Counted from the first letter of the stretch, positions 8,361 to 16,388 are shown. The stretch is 64,000 nucleotides of DNA from Neobacillus bataviensis (GCF_019969725.1 NZ_JAHXYW010000009.1:124001-188000); one strand, 5' to 3'. Numbers and translations are program-made. Notes: generated from the sequence alone by a model not told the origin.

Positions 8361-8452
8361 CCCTTATTAAAGTAACGGGGTGCTTTCGTTGAACAAGGGT
8401 TGCTGCGTCACCCTTCTTATTTATTAAGGCATAGGTCAGGTTAATTGAACGA
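8361..8452 (+). repeat. CTAACGGG-family repeat, full
   Basis: CTTATTAAAGTAACGGGGTGC, then hairpin GGGTTGC-TGC-GTCACCC, then a divergent right palindrome ending GTCAGGTTAATTGAAC. It directly follows the half copy at 8288. Confidence 0.75.
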
Positions 8453-8490
8453 GTTGAAAAGTGATAATCCAATTCTGGGAGGCTATTTTG

Positions 8491-9039
8491 ATGGGGTTGG
8501 CAAGCATAGAACTAAAAACAGAGAGTATTTATTTACGAGAATTTCAAGTAAGTGATTGGCAAGAAGTACATAAATATGCATCACAAGAAAGAGTATGTCG
8601 GTACCAGCCTTGGGGACCGAATTCGTTGAATGAATCTCAATCATTTGTTAACCAAGTTTTAGTTGATTCAGCAAAAGAACCAAGAGCAAGATATGCATTA
8701 GCTATTATTAATAATAAAGAAGATAGATTAATTGGAGCTGGAGAATTAAACATTAGGGATACTCATAATAAAAAAGGGGAGATAGGTTATATAGTTAATC
8801 CAGACTATTGGGGAAAGGGGATTGCAACAGATGTTGCAACACTTTTAATCGGTTTTGGATTTCACCAATTAAATCTTCATCGTATTTATGCAACCTGTGA
8901 TCCAAGAAATATAGGTTCAATTAGAGTTTTGGAAAAAGCAAGGATGAAAAAAGAAGGAAGAATTCGTGAAGATTTGCTAATGAAAGATGGATGGCGTGAT
9001 TCTTTATTATTTAGTGTTTTAGAGAATGAATGGGTTTAA
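8491..9039 (+). CDS. GNAT N-acetyltransferase, RimJ/RimL-like
   Basis: A 182-aa cytoplasmic acetyltransferase of the RimJ/RimL subgroup, which transfers acetyl from acetyl-CoA to an amine. IYLREFQVSDWQEVHKYA is the N-terminal strand-helix, GEIGYIVNPDYWGKGIATD includes the acetyl-CoA-binding Q/RxxGxG/A-type turn, and LHRIYATCDPRNIGSIRVLEKARM is the C-terminal motif typical of the group. I chose ATG 8491 because GGGAGG lies eight bases upstream; the GTG at 8461 lacks a ribosome site. It is a single-gene unit between repeats, with a terminator hairpin in the repeat behind it. Confidence 0.8.
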   Translation: MGLASIELKTESIYLREFQVSDWQEVHKYASQERVCRYQPWGPNSLNESQSFVNQVLVDSAKEPRARYALAIINNKEDRLIGAGELNIRDTHNKKGEIGYIVNPDYWGKGIATDVATLLIGFGFHQLNLHRIYATCDPRNIGSIRVLEKARMKKEGRIREDLLMKDGWRDSLLFSVLENEWV

Positions 9040-9040
9040 T

Positions 9041-9135
9041 TTCTTCTTCAAGTAACGGGTGCAAAAGTGAAAGAAAATGATCGCTGCGGGGGTCTTTTTT
9101 TCTTGTTGTACTATCGGAGGTTTGTGGAATAAGGT
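9041..9135 (+). repeat. CTAACGGG-family repeat, full
   Basis: TTCTTCAAGTAACGGGTGC, hairpin GATCGC-TGCG-GGGGTC with seven T, CTTGTTG, then a decayed right half. Confidence 0.8.
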
Positions 9136-9190
9136 ATGTGGTATTTTTAAACTAAAAAAGTAAGGAGATTAGAATAGTCTAATCCCCTTT

Positions 9191-9625
9191 TTAATTAATC
9201 ATTCTTTCTGCAATTAGTTTAAAATCTTTTTCACTTATTTCCAAATGGCCAAATCGAAAAGAATAACCCCAATATTTTGCCCACTTAATAAAAGAGAGTT
9301 GAGGAATTAATGGTTGGATGGGCGTTTCGTTGCAAGAAATAAAATCTATATTTCTTCGGAAAGGAAAGAAGTTATTTCCTGCATCAAACTGAAAGACAAC
9401 ATCATCCATAACCCTTCCAATATCAGTAAATCTCTGGCACGGAGCACTTTCTTTAAATTTAACTTTGGGAGAATAATAAATAATCCAATCACCATTACTC
9501 ATCTTTTTTAAAGGTTCTTGTTTGCCATGACAAAGTTGTGCAAATCCACCCTGAACTGCATTCATTACATGGTCTCGTGAAGCAACGCCAATCCAATACC
9601 TATTCAATTGCACTAGAATCAGCAT
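9191..9625 (-). CDS. EVE-domain (PUA-like) protein
   Basis: The 144-aa product is one EVE domain: NRYWIGVASRDHVMNAVQGGF at the N-terminus, GDWIIYYSPK in the middle, then FTDIGRVMDDVVFQF and FPFRRNIDF. EVE domains bind modified bases in DNA or RNA and often occur beside restriction or defence genes, or as single-domain proteins like this one. The start at 9625 fits the family's usual N-terminus, though no clear ribosome site is seen. It is oriented against the repeats. A rhodanese remnant lies 38 bases upstream on the same strand. Confidence 0.75.
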   Translation of the reverse strand: MLILVQLNRYWIGVASRDHVMNAVQGGFAQLCHGKQEPLKKMSNGDWIIYYSPKVKFKESAPCQRFTDIGRVMDDVVFQFDAGNNFFPFRRNIDFISCNETPIQPLIPQLSFIKWAKYWGYSFRFGHLEISEKDFKLIAERMIN

Positions 9626-9663
9626 CCACAGCTATCAGAAATGTTATCATTTTGAGTCAAATC

Positions 9664-9795
9664 CTAAACAGGAAAGTTCATCTCTTTCCATGCCGCAATA
9701 CCTCCGGTCAGTTCTTTCACTTTATAGCCACGTTCTAATAAAAATGAGGCTACTTTGACAGCCGTGTTACACCAAACATCCCAACAGTAAACAAT
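9664..9795 (-). pseudogene. Rhodanese-domain C-terminal remnant
   Basis: Forty-three open codons read VYCWDVWCNTAVKVASFLLERGYK...LTGGIAAWKEMNFPV, the end of a rhodanese sulfurtransferase domain: VYC with the active-site Cys, then the GGIAAW motif. No start or N-terminal half exists; an in-frame stop at 9796-9798 ends the match. It is a broken gene fragment, perhaps cut off by the repeat copy at 9835. Confidence 0.65.
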
Positions 9796-9834
9796 TCAAT
9801 AAAAATTTAAAATATCAAAGAAACTGTAGAATAA

Positions 9835-9948
9835 ATTTGTGAAGAAATGTACTTAAACAAACGGGTGCAACAGTTGAAGATCCAGCTGCCATTTGGCGGC
9901 GGCTTATTCTTGTTGAACTAATCTGGAAGGTTAATTCAATAAGAGGAA
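9835..9948 (+). repeat. CTAACGGG-family repeat, full with leader
   Basis: TTTGTGAAGAAATGTACTTA leader, AAACGGGTGCAACAGTTGAAG, hairpin CAGCTGCC-atttggc-GGCGGCTT, then right half TTGAACTAATCTGGAAGG. Confidence 0.8.
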
Positions 9949-10139
9949 TAAAAATACGATTCTACTTAATATCGTATTTGACTCAAAATTTTTTTAAACT
10001 AAAAGTCCTTTTAATAAATGCTCAATTTATAATTTTATATATCCAAATAAATTTTTAAACATATTTTTTAAAGAATAAATATCCCTCAAGGGTACATTAT
10101 AAAAAAGGTTAGTTAAATTAACTTGTGAGGGGGATTTTT

Positions 10140-10628
10140 ATGGGTGACTTTTTAGGTTTATTTGGTGATGACAAATCGAGAAATCAAGAAAATGATTCTG
10201 AATCAAAAATCCAAGATAATCAAACAAGCGGTACATTACAACTTCATAAAGAAGAGTTAGATATTACAAAAAATAATGTCGATGCTGGAGAAGTGGTCCT
10301 ATCTAAAGAGGTGGTTGAAGAACAAAAAACCGTGGATGTTCCTGTAATGCATGAGGAAGTTGTTATTAAGAGAACACCAATTAATAATGAGCGAAGTGAT
10401 GAAACCATCAGCTCTGAGGAGACTATTCATATTCCTGTTACCCAAGAACAAGTTGAGGTAAACAAGTACACGGTAACTACTGAGGAGATTTCCACCTCTA
10501 AACGTCAAGTTCAGGAAACTCAGCAGGTTCAAGAAACTCTTAAACACGAAGAGGCACATGTTAATACAACTGGAAGTGTAGATATTATTACCGATGGTTC
10601 AGGCTTTGAAGATATAAATAATAAGTAA
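10140..10628 (+). CDS. DUF2382 (YsnF/AvaK-like) stress protein, 162 aa
   Basis: The protein contains one DUF2382 region at about residues 35-145 with the repeated pattern of charged beta/coil segments (LHKEELDITKNNVDAGEVVL, then IHIPVTQEQVEVNKYTV, then VQETLKHEEAHVNT). The family includes YsnF of the B. subtilis general stress response; its molecular role is unknown. I chose ATG 10140 because GTGAGGGGG lies directly upstream. The first 15 residues (GDFLGLFGDD) form a short hydrophobic lead. A paralogue follows after a terminator. Confidence 0.75.
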   Translation: MGDFLGLFGDDKSRNQENDSESKIQDNQTSGTLQLHKEELDITKNNVDAGEVVLSKEVVEEQKTVDVPVMHEEVVIKRTPINNERSDETISSEETIHIPVTQEQVEVNKYTVTTEEISTSKRQVQETQQVQETLKHEEAHVNTTGSVDIITDGSGFEDINNK

Positions 10629-10633
10629 AAACA

Positions 10634-10669
10634 AAAACACCTTTTCATAACTTAATGATAAGGTGTTTT
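10634..10669 (+). terminator. Hairpin terminator between the two DUF2382 genes
   Basis: AAAACACCTT (10634-10643) pairs with AAGGTGTTTT (10660-10669), with further T-rich sequence behind it. Confidence 0.7.
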
Positions 10670-10697
10670 CACTATTTTTTTCGGGAGGGCATTAAAG

Positions 10698-11120
10698 TTG
10701 CCTAATAAGCAGAATTCAACACATGATCATCACGAGGAAATAAGGCTTGAATTACATAAGGAAGAATTTCAGGTAAGTAAAAAAATTATTGAAACAGCAA
10801 AAGTTAATGTATATAAGAAGACTTATACCGTAGAAAAGCAAATTTTGGTTCCAGTAACCCATGAAGAATTAATTATTGAGAAAAAGATATTAAATCCCGA
10901 AAGTACCACGGATACAAAAGTTGAAACGATACGTATTCCTTTAAGTGAAGAGCGTATTGAGGTAACGAAACACCCAATAATCCTTGAGGATGTCGAAATT
11001 TGGAAGAAAAAAATAGAAGAACATATACAAATTAATGAAACTTTAAAGGAAGAGAAACTTCACATTGATACTGTTGGAGATATAAGGGTAATGCTTGATA
11101 ATCAAACACCAACTATATAG
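10698..11120 (+). CDS. DUF2382 (YsnF/AvaK-like) protein, 140 aa
   Basis: This is a second DUF2382 protein directly downstream. It starts at TTG 10698 after GGGAGG, with a His-rich N-terminus (STHDHHEEIRLELHKEEFQV). It keeps the family segments VPVTHEELIIEKK, TIRIPLSEERIEVTKH and LKEEKLHIDTVGD. It is similar in plan to the upstream gene but shorter and without the hydrophobic lead. The terminator between them suggests they are expressed separately, and tandem duplication followed by divergence is the simplest origin. Confidence 0.7.
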   Translation: MPNKQNSTHDHHEEIRLELHKEEFQVSKKIIETAKVNVYKKTYTVEKQILVPVTHEELIIEKKILNPESTTDTKVETIRIPLSEERIEVTKHPIILEDVEIWKKKIEEHIQINETLKEEKLHIDTVGDIRVMLDNQTPTI

Positions 11121-11306
11121 GATACTATAAAAATGTACATAAGAAATACACTCTAGCGTTGAAGTTTAGCCTTAAAATTTTAAGTAAAATATAATCCCTC
11201 TTAATTTATTTATCCTTTTATTAAGTACTTGCTTATTATCCCGCAAGTTTTTTAAATGGATTAACAAACAAGACGAAGAAAGCTTTTTGTTGTAGGATAG
11301 AAAGTG

Positions 11307-11370
11307 CTTATTGAACTAACGGGTGCGAGAATTAAAGAAAAGCAATACTTTTTTAATGCATTGCTTTTAT
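11307..11370 (+). repeat. CTAACGGG-family repeat, left part
   Basis: CTTATTGAACTAACGGGTGC, then hairpin AGCAAT...ATTGCT with a T-run. Its right half is missing; the recombinase remnant follows. Confidence 0.75.
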
Positions 11371-11379
11371 GAGTTCAAT

Positions 11380-11660
11380 TTAAAAATACTTGCAATAAAG
11401 CTCTCGCCTTAAACTCCCACTTAACTGTGCATATATCCTTGTTGTCTCACTTTTCTCATGACCTAGTAAGCTCTGGATAACTTCAAGAGGTGCACCATTA
11501 TTCAGCATATGAGTGGCATAACTGTACCTTAGCTGGTGCGGATGAATCGATTTATTGATCCGTGCCCGATTCGAAATTCGTTTGATGATATATCTCATCT
11601 GGGCAATACTCATTCGATGAGGATACCGTTCTGTAACAAAAATGGCTGCATCGCCATAGT
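11380..11660 (-). pseudogene. Tyrosine recombinase, C-terminal catalytic remnant
   Basis: The frame (ATG at 11613, but open to about 11660) encodes the end of a XerC/D-type site-specific recombinase: HPHQLRYSYATHML holds the HxLR catalytic motif, LLGHEKSETTRIYAQ holds the GH motif and the nucleophile Tyr. Tyrosine recombinases exchange DNA strands at short inverted sites. The N-terminal binding domain and the first catalytic Arg and Lys are missing, so it is inactive alone. Both ends abut halves of the repeat family. It is the only recombinase trace in the array. Confidence 0.75.
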
Positions 11661-11720
11661 TAAAGAGGGGACCCTTCGGCGATCCCCTTTCTTATTCAAC
11701 AAACTGGCAGGAGTTGAACA
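11660..11720 (+). repeat. CTAACGGG-family repeat, right part
   Basis: Hairpin AGGGGA...TCCCCT followed by TTCTTATTCAACAAACTGGCAGGAGTTGAAC.. in short: stem, T-run and a shortened right palindrome. Confidence 0.65.
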
Positions 11721-11765
11721 AGAAAATATTTGGTAAAATTGGACTTAGCAGAAGGGGGTTAGTAA

Positions 11766-12224
11766 ATGATATTGGTGAGTTCCTGCTTAGCAGGGTTAGA
11801 TGTGAGATATAATGGGACAAATTGTTTAAATGATAAAATAAATAAATTGGTAGAAGAAAATAAAGCTATTACAATATGTCCTGAATTACTTGGTGGTTTT
11901 TCAACGCCTAGAGAACCAGCTGAGATAATTGGTGGAAACGGAGAAGATGTTCTGGATGGAAACGCTAAAGTAGTTGATAAATCAGGTAAAGATGTTACCC
12001 AACTTTACATAAAAGGAGCATATTCTACACTAGAACAAGCTATAGAATTAAATGCGACTTTGGTGGTTCTAAAGGAAAATAGCCCATCTTGCGGCAGTTC
12101 AACAATATATAACGGTGAATTTTCCGGAAAAAAAATTATGGGGATGGGAGTCACTTCTGCTTTACTAAAAAGAAATGGATTAAAAGTAATTTCAGAAGAA
12201 CAATTTGCAGATACCTTCTTTTAG
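11766..12224 (+). CDS. DUF523 family protein, 152 aa
   Basis: A complete DUF523 protein. It has the conserved Cys motifs VSSCLAG near the start, NCLN near residue 20, ICPELLGGF near 40 and ENSPSCGSS near 105, which probably hold a metal or a thiol-linked group. It is cytoplasmic; the family's biochemical role is unknown. Length is normal for the family. It starts at ATG 11766 after AGAAGGGGG and is a single-gene unit between repeats. Confidence 0.8.
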   Translation: MILVSSCLAGLDVRYNGTNCLNDKINKLVEENKAITICPELLGGFSTPREPAEIIGGNGEDVLDGNAKVVDKSGKDVTQLYIKGAYSTLEQAIELNATLVVLKENSPSCGSSTIYNGEFSGKKIMGMGVTSALLKRNGLKVISEEQFADTFF

Positions 12225-12266
12225 TTCTCAACTAATAATGGCGTTTTAATATTGTTAGTTCTATGT

Positions 12267-12380
12267 AGATTGTGAAATACTGTACTTAAACAAACGGGTG
12301 CGTTAATTTAAGTTGATGATCGCTGCGGCGGTCATTTTTTTCTTTGTTGAACTAACTTGGGCAGGTTACTTAAAGAAGGA
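12267..12380 (+). repeat. CTAACGGG-family repeat, full with leader
   Basis: GATTGTGAAATACTGTACTT leader, AAACGGGTGC, hairpin GATCGC-TGCG-GCGGTC with seven T, then right half TTGAACTAACTTGGGCAGG. Confidence 0.85.
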
Positions 12381-12451
12381 AATGGCTCATAGAGGGTGGT
12401 TGGAATATAAAAAAACAACTCCCGTACATCCAAGGAGTTGTCATCATAATT

Positions 12452-12862
12452 TTAATTTGAACTTGCTGAAATAGGTCTTTGCTTTTCAACATCAAAAACA
12501 GCAGTTTTCATTTTTTTACCATCCTGGGAGACTGTTATATATACATATACTTGCCTTTTAGGGTGATAGCCTTCCCCGCCAGTTCTTGATTTACCATACT
12601 TATCAGCTTTTGATAGTACCTTATTAATGTCTTTAAAAGAAACCTTTTCTCGAATGTTCAGTTTTGCATTTTCGAATTCAACATACTGTTTTTTATCAAG
12701 AGATTCATAAAATGAATCTACATCAATGAATTCCATTCCTGAGTTATCAGGATACTTACTCCAAGGCTTCTCACTAGTTTTAAATTGTGCAAGCCCTTGT
12801 AAATTCAATGCAAATAATGAAATTAATACCGTTATAAGAGTAATGGAAGCTATCTTGCTCAC
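12452..12862 (-). CDS. Secreted hypothetical protein, 136 aa
   Basis: GTG 12862 follows AAGGAGATA. Residues 1-26 form a signal peptide (ITLITVLISLFALNLQGLAQ), so the protein is probably exported. The mature part has no motif I know; it ends with a short beta-rich region (YVYITVSQDGKKMKTAVFD). The gene runs against the surrounding repeats. About 115 bases of its 5' half (near 12684-12800) recur with a few changes at 16162-16276, beside another repeat copy. Confidence 0.6.
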   Translation of the reverse strand: MSKIASITLITVLISLFALNLQGLAQFKTSEKPWSKYPDNSGMEFIDVDSFYESLDKKQYVEFENAKLNIREKVSFKDINKVLSKADKYGKSRTGGEGYHPKRQVYVYITVSQDGKKMKTAVFDVEKQRPISASSN

Positions 12863-12931
12863 TACTAATATCTCCTTTCACAATTACCTTGTTAATAAAA
12901 GGAATATTTATGTATTAAAAGAAAATATTTT

Positions 12932-12971
12932 ATCTTCTTGTTAAGCTAACGGGGCAGGATAGTTTAAGTGG
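12932..12971 (+). repeat. CTAACGGG-family repeat, right half
   Basis: CTTCTTGTTAAGCTAACGGG followed by GCAGGATAGTTTAAG. Confidence 0.75.
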
Positions 12972-13017
12972 AATAAAGAATAATATTTAATTAAATCCTC
13001 AAACTTGGAGGCAATCT

Positions 13018-13716
13018 ATGGGTATTAAAGTTGAAGACTTATACGATTTGATATATAACTGGAAGAATTACCAAAAGGAAGCAGACGAAATTATGGATAT
13101 GATTAAATCAAAAAAACATGATGCAAAAACAGTCCTTGATGTTGCATGCGGGACGGAAAGGCATATGGAATATTTAAATAATTATTATACGGTTGACGGC
13201 ATAGACATTAGTGAACGGTTTATTGAAATCGCAAAAGAACGAAACCCAGATTCAAATCTTTGGTGCAAGGATATGACAACCTTCGAAATAGAACAACAAT
13301 ATGATGTCGTGATGTGTCTTTTTAGTGCGATTGCTTATGTCAAAACATACAAAGATTTGGTACAAACATTAAAGCAAATGAAAAAACATACAAAACCTAA
13401 AGGTCTTATAATAGTTGAACCTTGGTTCGCACCAGAAACATTTTATGACGGCAATATTTCGGTTACTACTAGCGAAAATGATGAAATGAAAGTAAGCCGT
13501 ATGTACTTATCGGAGAAAAAAGGGAATGTTTCTATCCTTCATTTTGAATATTTGGTAGGTACAAAAAAAAGAATTATGCATTTATCTGAAATGCATGAAC
13601 TGGGATTGTTCACGGAAAATGAAATGCTTTCTGCATTTAAAGAAGCGGGACTTGATACGGAATATGATCCCCAAGGTATAACTGGAAGAGGTATGTATAT
13701 TTCAAAGTGTATTTAA
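13018..13716 (+). CDS. Class I SAM-dependent methyltransferase, 232 aa
   Basis: A cytoplasmic Rossmann-fold methyltransferase. Motif I at residues 40-48 reads LDVACGTER, motif II contains VDGIDIS with the acidic residue for the SAM ribose, and the later VMCLFSAIAYV and GLIIVEPWF strands fit. The substrate is unknown. ATG 13018 follows TTGGAGG. Motif I usually reads GTGxH here; the second Gly is replaced by Glu, which could weaken SAM binding. It is a single-gene unit in the array. Confidence 0.75.
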   Translation: MGIKVEDLYDLIYNWKNYQKEADEIMDMIKSKKHDAKTVLDVACGTERHMEYLNNYYTVDGIDISERFIEIAKERNPDSNLWCKDMTTFEIEQQYDVVMCLFSAIAYVKTYKDLVQTLKQMKKHTKPKGLIIVEPWFAPETFYDGNISVTTSENDEMKVSRMYLSEKKGNVSILHFEYLVGTKKRIMHLSEMHELGLFTENEMLSAFKEAGLDTEYDPQGITGRGMYISKCI

Positions 13717-13835
13717 CGGAAATGGTTAGAACATTAATAAGATACTGAAATTGAACTCAAATAACCATTAATAAATTTAGAGGGTATATTTATTGAAACA
13801 TTTAGCCCTATTGCAAAAGACCAAAATAAATATAT

Positions 13836-13930
13836 TAAGATTGTGAAGTTTTATACTTAAAGTAACACGTGCGATTGTTCAATATGAGCAGTCGCTTTTT
13901 TACTAACGAGGCAGTTTAGCGGAAGAAGGA
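13836..13930 (+). repeat. CTAACGGG-family repeat, full with leader
   Basis: AGATTGTGAAGTTTTATACT leader, AGTAACACGTGCGATTGTTC, short GAGCAGTCGC stem, then ACTAACGAGGCAGTTTAGC. Confidence 0.8.
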
Positions 13931-14027
13931 TAATTGTCAAAGTCGTAGAAATAAGTAAATATCTTAATATGAAAAAAAGGACAACTCTTTTAGTGCCTTT
14001 TTTTAGTAGCTTAAATTATTAGGGGGA

Positions 14028-14429
14028 ATGATTTTGTCCAAAGGGTTGCTGCATCACATCGAGTTGTACGTATCTGATTTGGAAAGATCGGTTGAATTTT
14101 GGGGCTGGTTACTTCAAGAATTGGGATATAGTTCTTTTCAAAAATGGGAAGGCGGACAAAGCTGGAAATTAGGTGATACTTATATTGTATTTGTACAGAC
14201 AGAGGAACGCTTTCTTGATATTCCATACCATCGCTGCCGAGTGGGGCTGAATCATCTAGCATTTTTCGCTTTTTCACGACATCACGTTGATGAAATAACA
14301 AAATCACTACAAGCTAGAGGGGTAAATATCCTTTATAAGAATAAACATCCTTTCGCAGGAGGGCATAATCATTACGCAGTTTATTTTGAAGACCCTGACA
14401 GAATTAAAGTAGAACTTGTTGCCCCTTAA
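14028..14429 (+). CDS. VOC-superfamily (glyoxalase/dioxygenase fold) protein
   Basis: The 133-aa protein carries one VOC domain: LLHHIELYVSDLERSVEFWGWLL at the start with the first metal-ligand His, LNHLAFFAF in the middle, and HNHYAVYFEDPDRIKVELV at the end with the closing Glu. Members include glyoxalase I, fosfomycin resistance proteins and ring-cleavage dioxygenases; the sequence does not settle which. ATG 14028 follows AGGGGGAATG. It is a single-gene unit between repeats. Confidence 0.75.
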   Translation: MILSKGLLHHIELYVSDLERSVEFWGWLLQELGYSSFQKWEGGQSWKLGDTYIVFVQTEERFLDIPYHRCRVGLNHLAFFAFSRHHVDEITKSLQARGVNILYKNKHPFAGGHNHYAVYFEDPDRIKVELVAP

Positions 14430-14451
14430 CGGCATTCCGAAAGAAAGACTC

Positions 14452-14490
14452 AATTATTCGACTAACAGTAGCAGTTTAATTCAATAAAGA
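14452..14490 (+). repeat. CTAACGGG-family repeat, right half
   Basis: TTATTCGACTAACAGTAGCA followed by GTTTAATTCAATAAAG. Confidence 0.65.
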
Positions 14491-14531
14491 TCGAAAGCAA
14501 CATTTATAAATGCTTGAATGGAGGAAGGAGA

Positions 14532-14624
14532 ATGTCTGATTTTTTAAGTGATTTATTTTCGTCCCTTGCAGGTACAATAAGTTCTTCTGGTACATTGAAC
14601 ACAAAAAAATTGATAATAATATAA
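14532..14624 (+). CDS. Possible 30-aa peptide
   Basis: ATG 14532 lies seven bases after a very strong GGAGGAAGGAG. The product MSDFLSDLFSSLAGTISSSG... may be a real small protein or the start of a gene lost behind it. Nothing else supports a function. Confidence 0.35.
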   Translation: MSDFLSDLFSSLAGTISSSGTLNTKKLIII

Positions 14625-14670
14625 AATTTTTACTTCAATACGAATTTAAAGCGAAAAATGGTGCCATTTT

Positions 14671-15003
14671 ATGACTGATAAATTGATTGGGCTGTTTATT
14701 TCAATGACAAGTAGAGTTGGTATATATATAATAAACAAATTTAACCGTTTTAAAAGAAGACGGCAATACGGTTGGACATTGTATGCCTCGGTGGACGAAA
14801 TTTATGAAGGAGAACAAAAGGAATACCCTTTTGTTTGGATTGAAGAAATTGATGAGAGGTACTTTGACAGTCTATTTGAGGAAGAGGACGATGATGAAGA
14901 TTTTTATAGTAGGATTGGAAACCAGCGTGTTAGTAACATTAAATCAGAAGATTGTTTAAATCAAATGAGTGAGATTTGTTTTTTTATGCAGCCCCTGATG
15001 TGA
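14671..15003 (+). CDS. Hypothetical protein with acidic tail, 110 aa
   Basis: It begins at ATG 14671 with one hydrophobic or amphipathic segment (IGLFISMTSRVGIYIINKF), followed by a basic FKRRRQ stop-transfer-like run and a strongly acidic region (FEEEDDDEDF). A peripheral or single-span membrane protein with a cytoplasmic tail is plausible. I do not recognise a family. The hairpin at 15010-15031 directly behind it is its terminator. Confidence 0.45.
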   Translation: MTDKLIGLFISMTSRVGIYIINKFNRFKRRRQYGWTLYASVDEIYEGEQKEYPFVWIEEIDERYFDSLFEEEDDDEDFYSRIGNQRVSNIKSEDCLNQMSEICFFMQPLM

Positions 15004-15009
15004 TACTTG

Positions 15010-15031
15010 AGGAACACCGAAGTTCCTTTTT
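15010..15031 (+). terminator. Hairpin terminator
   Basis: AGGAAC (15010-15015) pairs with GTTCCT (15022-15027), followed by T-run. Confidence 0.65.
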
Positions 15032-15039
15032 AAAAAAAA

Positions 15040-15082
15040 TGTAAAATTAATTTGCAGGATTAGCGGAAGTAATGCTGAATAA
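15040..15082 (+). repeat. CTAACGGG-family repeat, strongly degenerate
   Basis: Only a TTGCAGGATTAGCGGAAG-like right arm remains, with the conserved position between two genes. Confidence 0.35.
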
Positions 15083-15135
15083 AATTTACAATGCCTAGAA
15101 AATCATGGCTTAAGAATCGGAAAGAGGGGTTTGGA

Positions 15136-16107
15136 ATGCTGGAGGAAATGGTGTTAAAATCAGCAGCAAATGCATTCGGGCTTGATTCGAGTCTACTTAC
15201 ACATGTGGGCGGCTATATCAATGACGTCTATCAATACCCAGCACAAAATGGGGGTCCTTCAAGGATAATACGATTGACAAAACAATCGTGGCGTAACCAA
15301 AAAGAGGTATTGGCAGAATTGCACTTCATGAAATATCTGTTTGATAACGGTGTTTCTGTTCCTGATATACTCCCATCAAAAGATGGAAATTTGGTTGAAA
15401 GTGTGGCAGGCGGTTATCACGTTGCTATGTTCACCAAAGCTCCTGGTCGAATCCCTGTTGAAGAAGATTGGAACGAGAAAATGGTTGGCAACTGGGGTCG
15501 CATTGTTGGACAGATGCACTTACTTACCCAATCCTATGTCCCTCTACAAGGAGTTAAACGCCGTGATTGGAAACAGGAGCCTTGGATGGATATGATGCGT
15601 CACCTGCCACATGAAGAGCCGATTGTTCGGCAGAAAGCGGATGAGCTGTTAAATTGGTTGGAGACTCTTCCAAGGGATAGTAAAAACTATGGTCTTGTCC
15701 ACTGCGACCTTTACGATCAAAATTTTTTCGTCACGAAAGACGGAAGGATTACGGCATTTGACTTTGATGATTGCTGCTATCATTGGTTTGCTTTTGATGT
15801 CGCCATCATCCTTTACTTGTTCATCGCAAGATTCAACCGACAAGGAAAAAAGAGTGAGTCGCTCGATGATCACGTAGCCTGGTTCTTCGACGCGTTTCTA
15901 AAAGGCTATCAAGAGGTGAACATCTTCGATAATGGATGGTTAAAAGCTATGCCGCATTTGCTGCGTTATCGTCGGTTGCTCGGTTACAACTTATGGCACC
16001 AGCGTTATGACTGGAAAACAGTAGATGGCGAATTAAAGACGAAATGGTTACGTATGAAAGCGGAGATTGAAGCAGATGAACCAGTGACCAATTATCCATT
16101 TGGATGA
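15136..16107 (+). CDS. Aminoglycoside-phosphotransferase-family kinase, 323 aa
   Basis: A cytoplasmic small-molecule kinase of the APH/choline-kinase fold. YGLVHCDLYDQNFFV is the catalytic loop (HxDxxxxN, with Asp as base) and ITAFDFDDCCYHWFAFDVA is the DFD metal-binding loop. The N-terminal lobe contains IIRLTKQS with the ATP-binding Lys. The substrate is unknown; many relatives phosphorylate homoserine, choline or hydroxylated amines rather than antibiotics. I chose ATG 15136, which has AGAGGGG upstream, over 15091, which has none. It is the main gene of its array unit. Confidence 0.75.
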   Translation: MLEEMVLKSAANAFGLDSSLLTHVGGYINDVYQYPAQNGGPSRIIRLTKQSWRNQKEVLAELHFMKYLFDNGVSVPDILPSKDGNLVESVAGGYHVAMFTKAPGRIPVEEDWNEKMVGNWGRIVGQMHLLTQSYVPLQGVKRRDWKQEPWMDMMRHLPHEEPIVRQKADELLNWLETLPRDSKNYGLVHCDLYDQNFFVTKDGRITAFDFDDCCYHWFAFDVAIILYLFIARFNRQGKKSESLDDHVAWFFDAFLKGYQEVNIFDNGWLKAMPHLLRYRRLLGYNLWHQRYDWKTVDGELKTKWLRMKAEIEADEPVTNYPFG

Positions 16108-16161
16108 TGATCTTCGGTTTTGTCGCTAATAAGAAATTGTTTCGAAGGAGTTTCATGCTGG

Positions 16162-16276
16162 TTTTTATCAAGAGATTCATAAAATGAATCTACGCCAATG
16201 AATTCCATTCCTGAGTTATCAGGGTACTTACTCCAAGGCTTCTCACCAGTTTTAGATTGTGCAAGCCCTTGTAGAT
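16162..16276 (-). pseudogene. Partial copy of the secreted-protein gene at 12.45-12.86 kb
   Basis: About 115 bases match 12684-12800 with only about six differences visible. It lacks both ends of the gene and joins a right-half repeat at 16276, replacing the usual left half and hairpin. Confidence 0.75.
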
Positions 16277-16300
16277 ACTGGCAGATTAGTTTAAGTACAT
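16276..16300 (+). repeat. CTAACGGG-family repeat, right-arm remnant
   Basis: ACTGGCAGATTAGTTTAAG directly fused to the duplicated gene fragment. Confidence 0.6.
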
Positions 16301-16388
16301 TCTTTCACAAAGTTAAAGAAAAAGCCGATCATTCTGAACTGCACCCCAATTGTTAGACACGTCGAACAATTGGAGGTGCAGTTTATTT

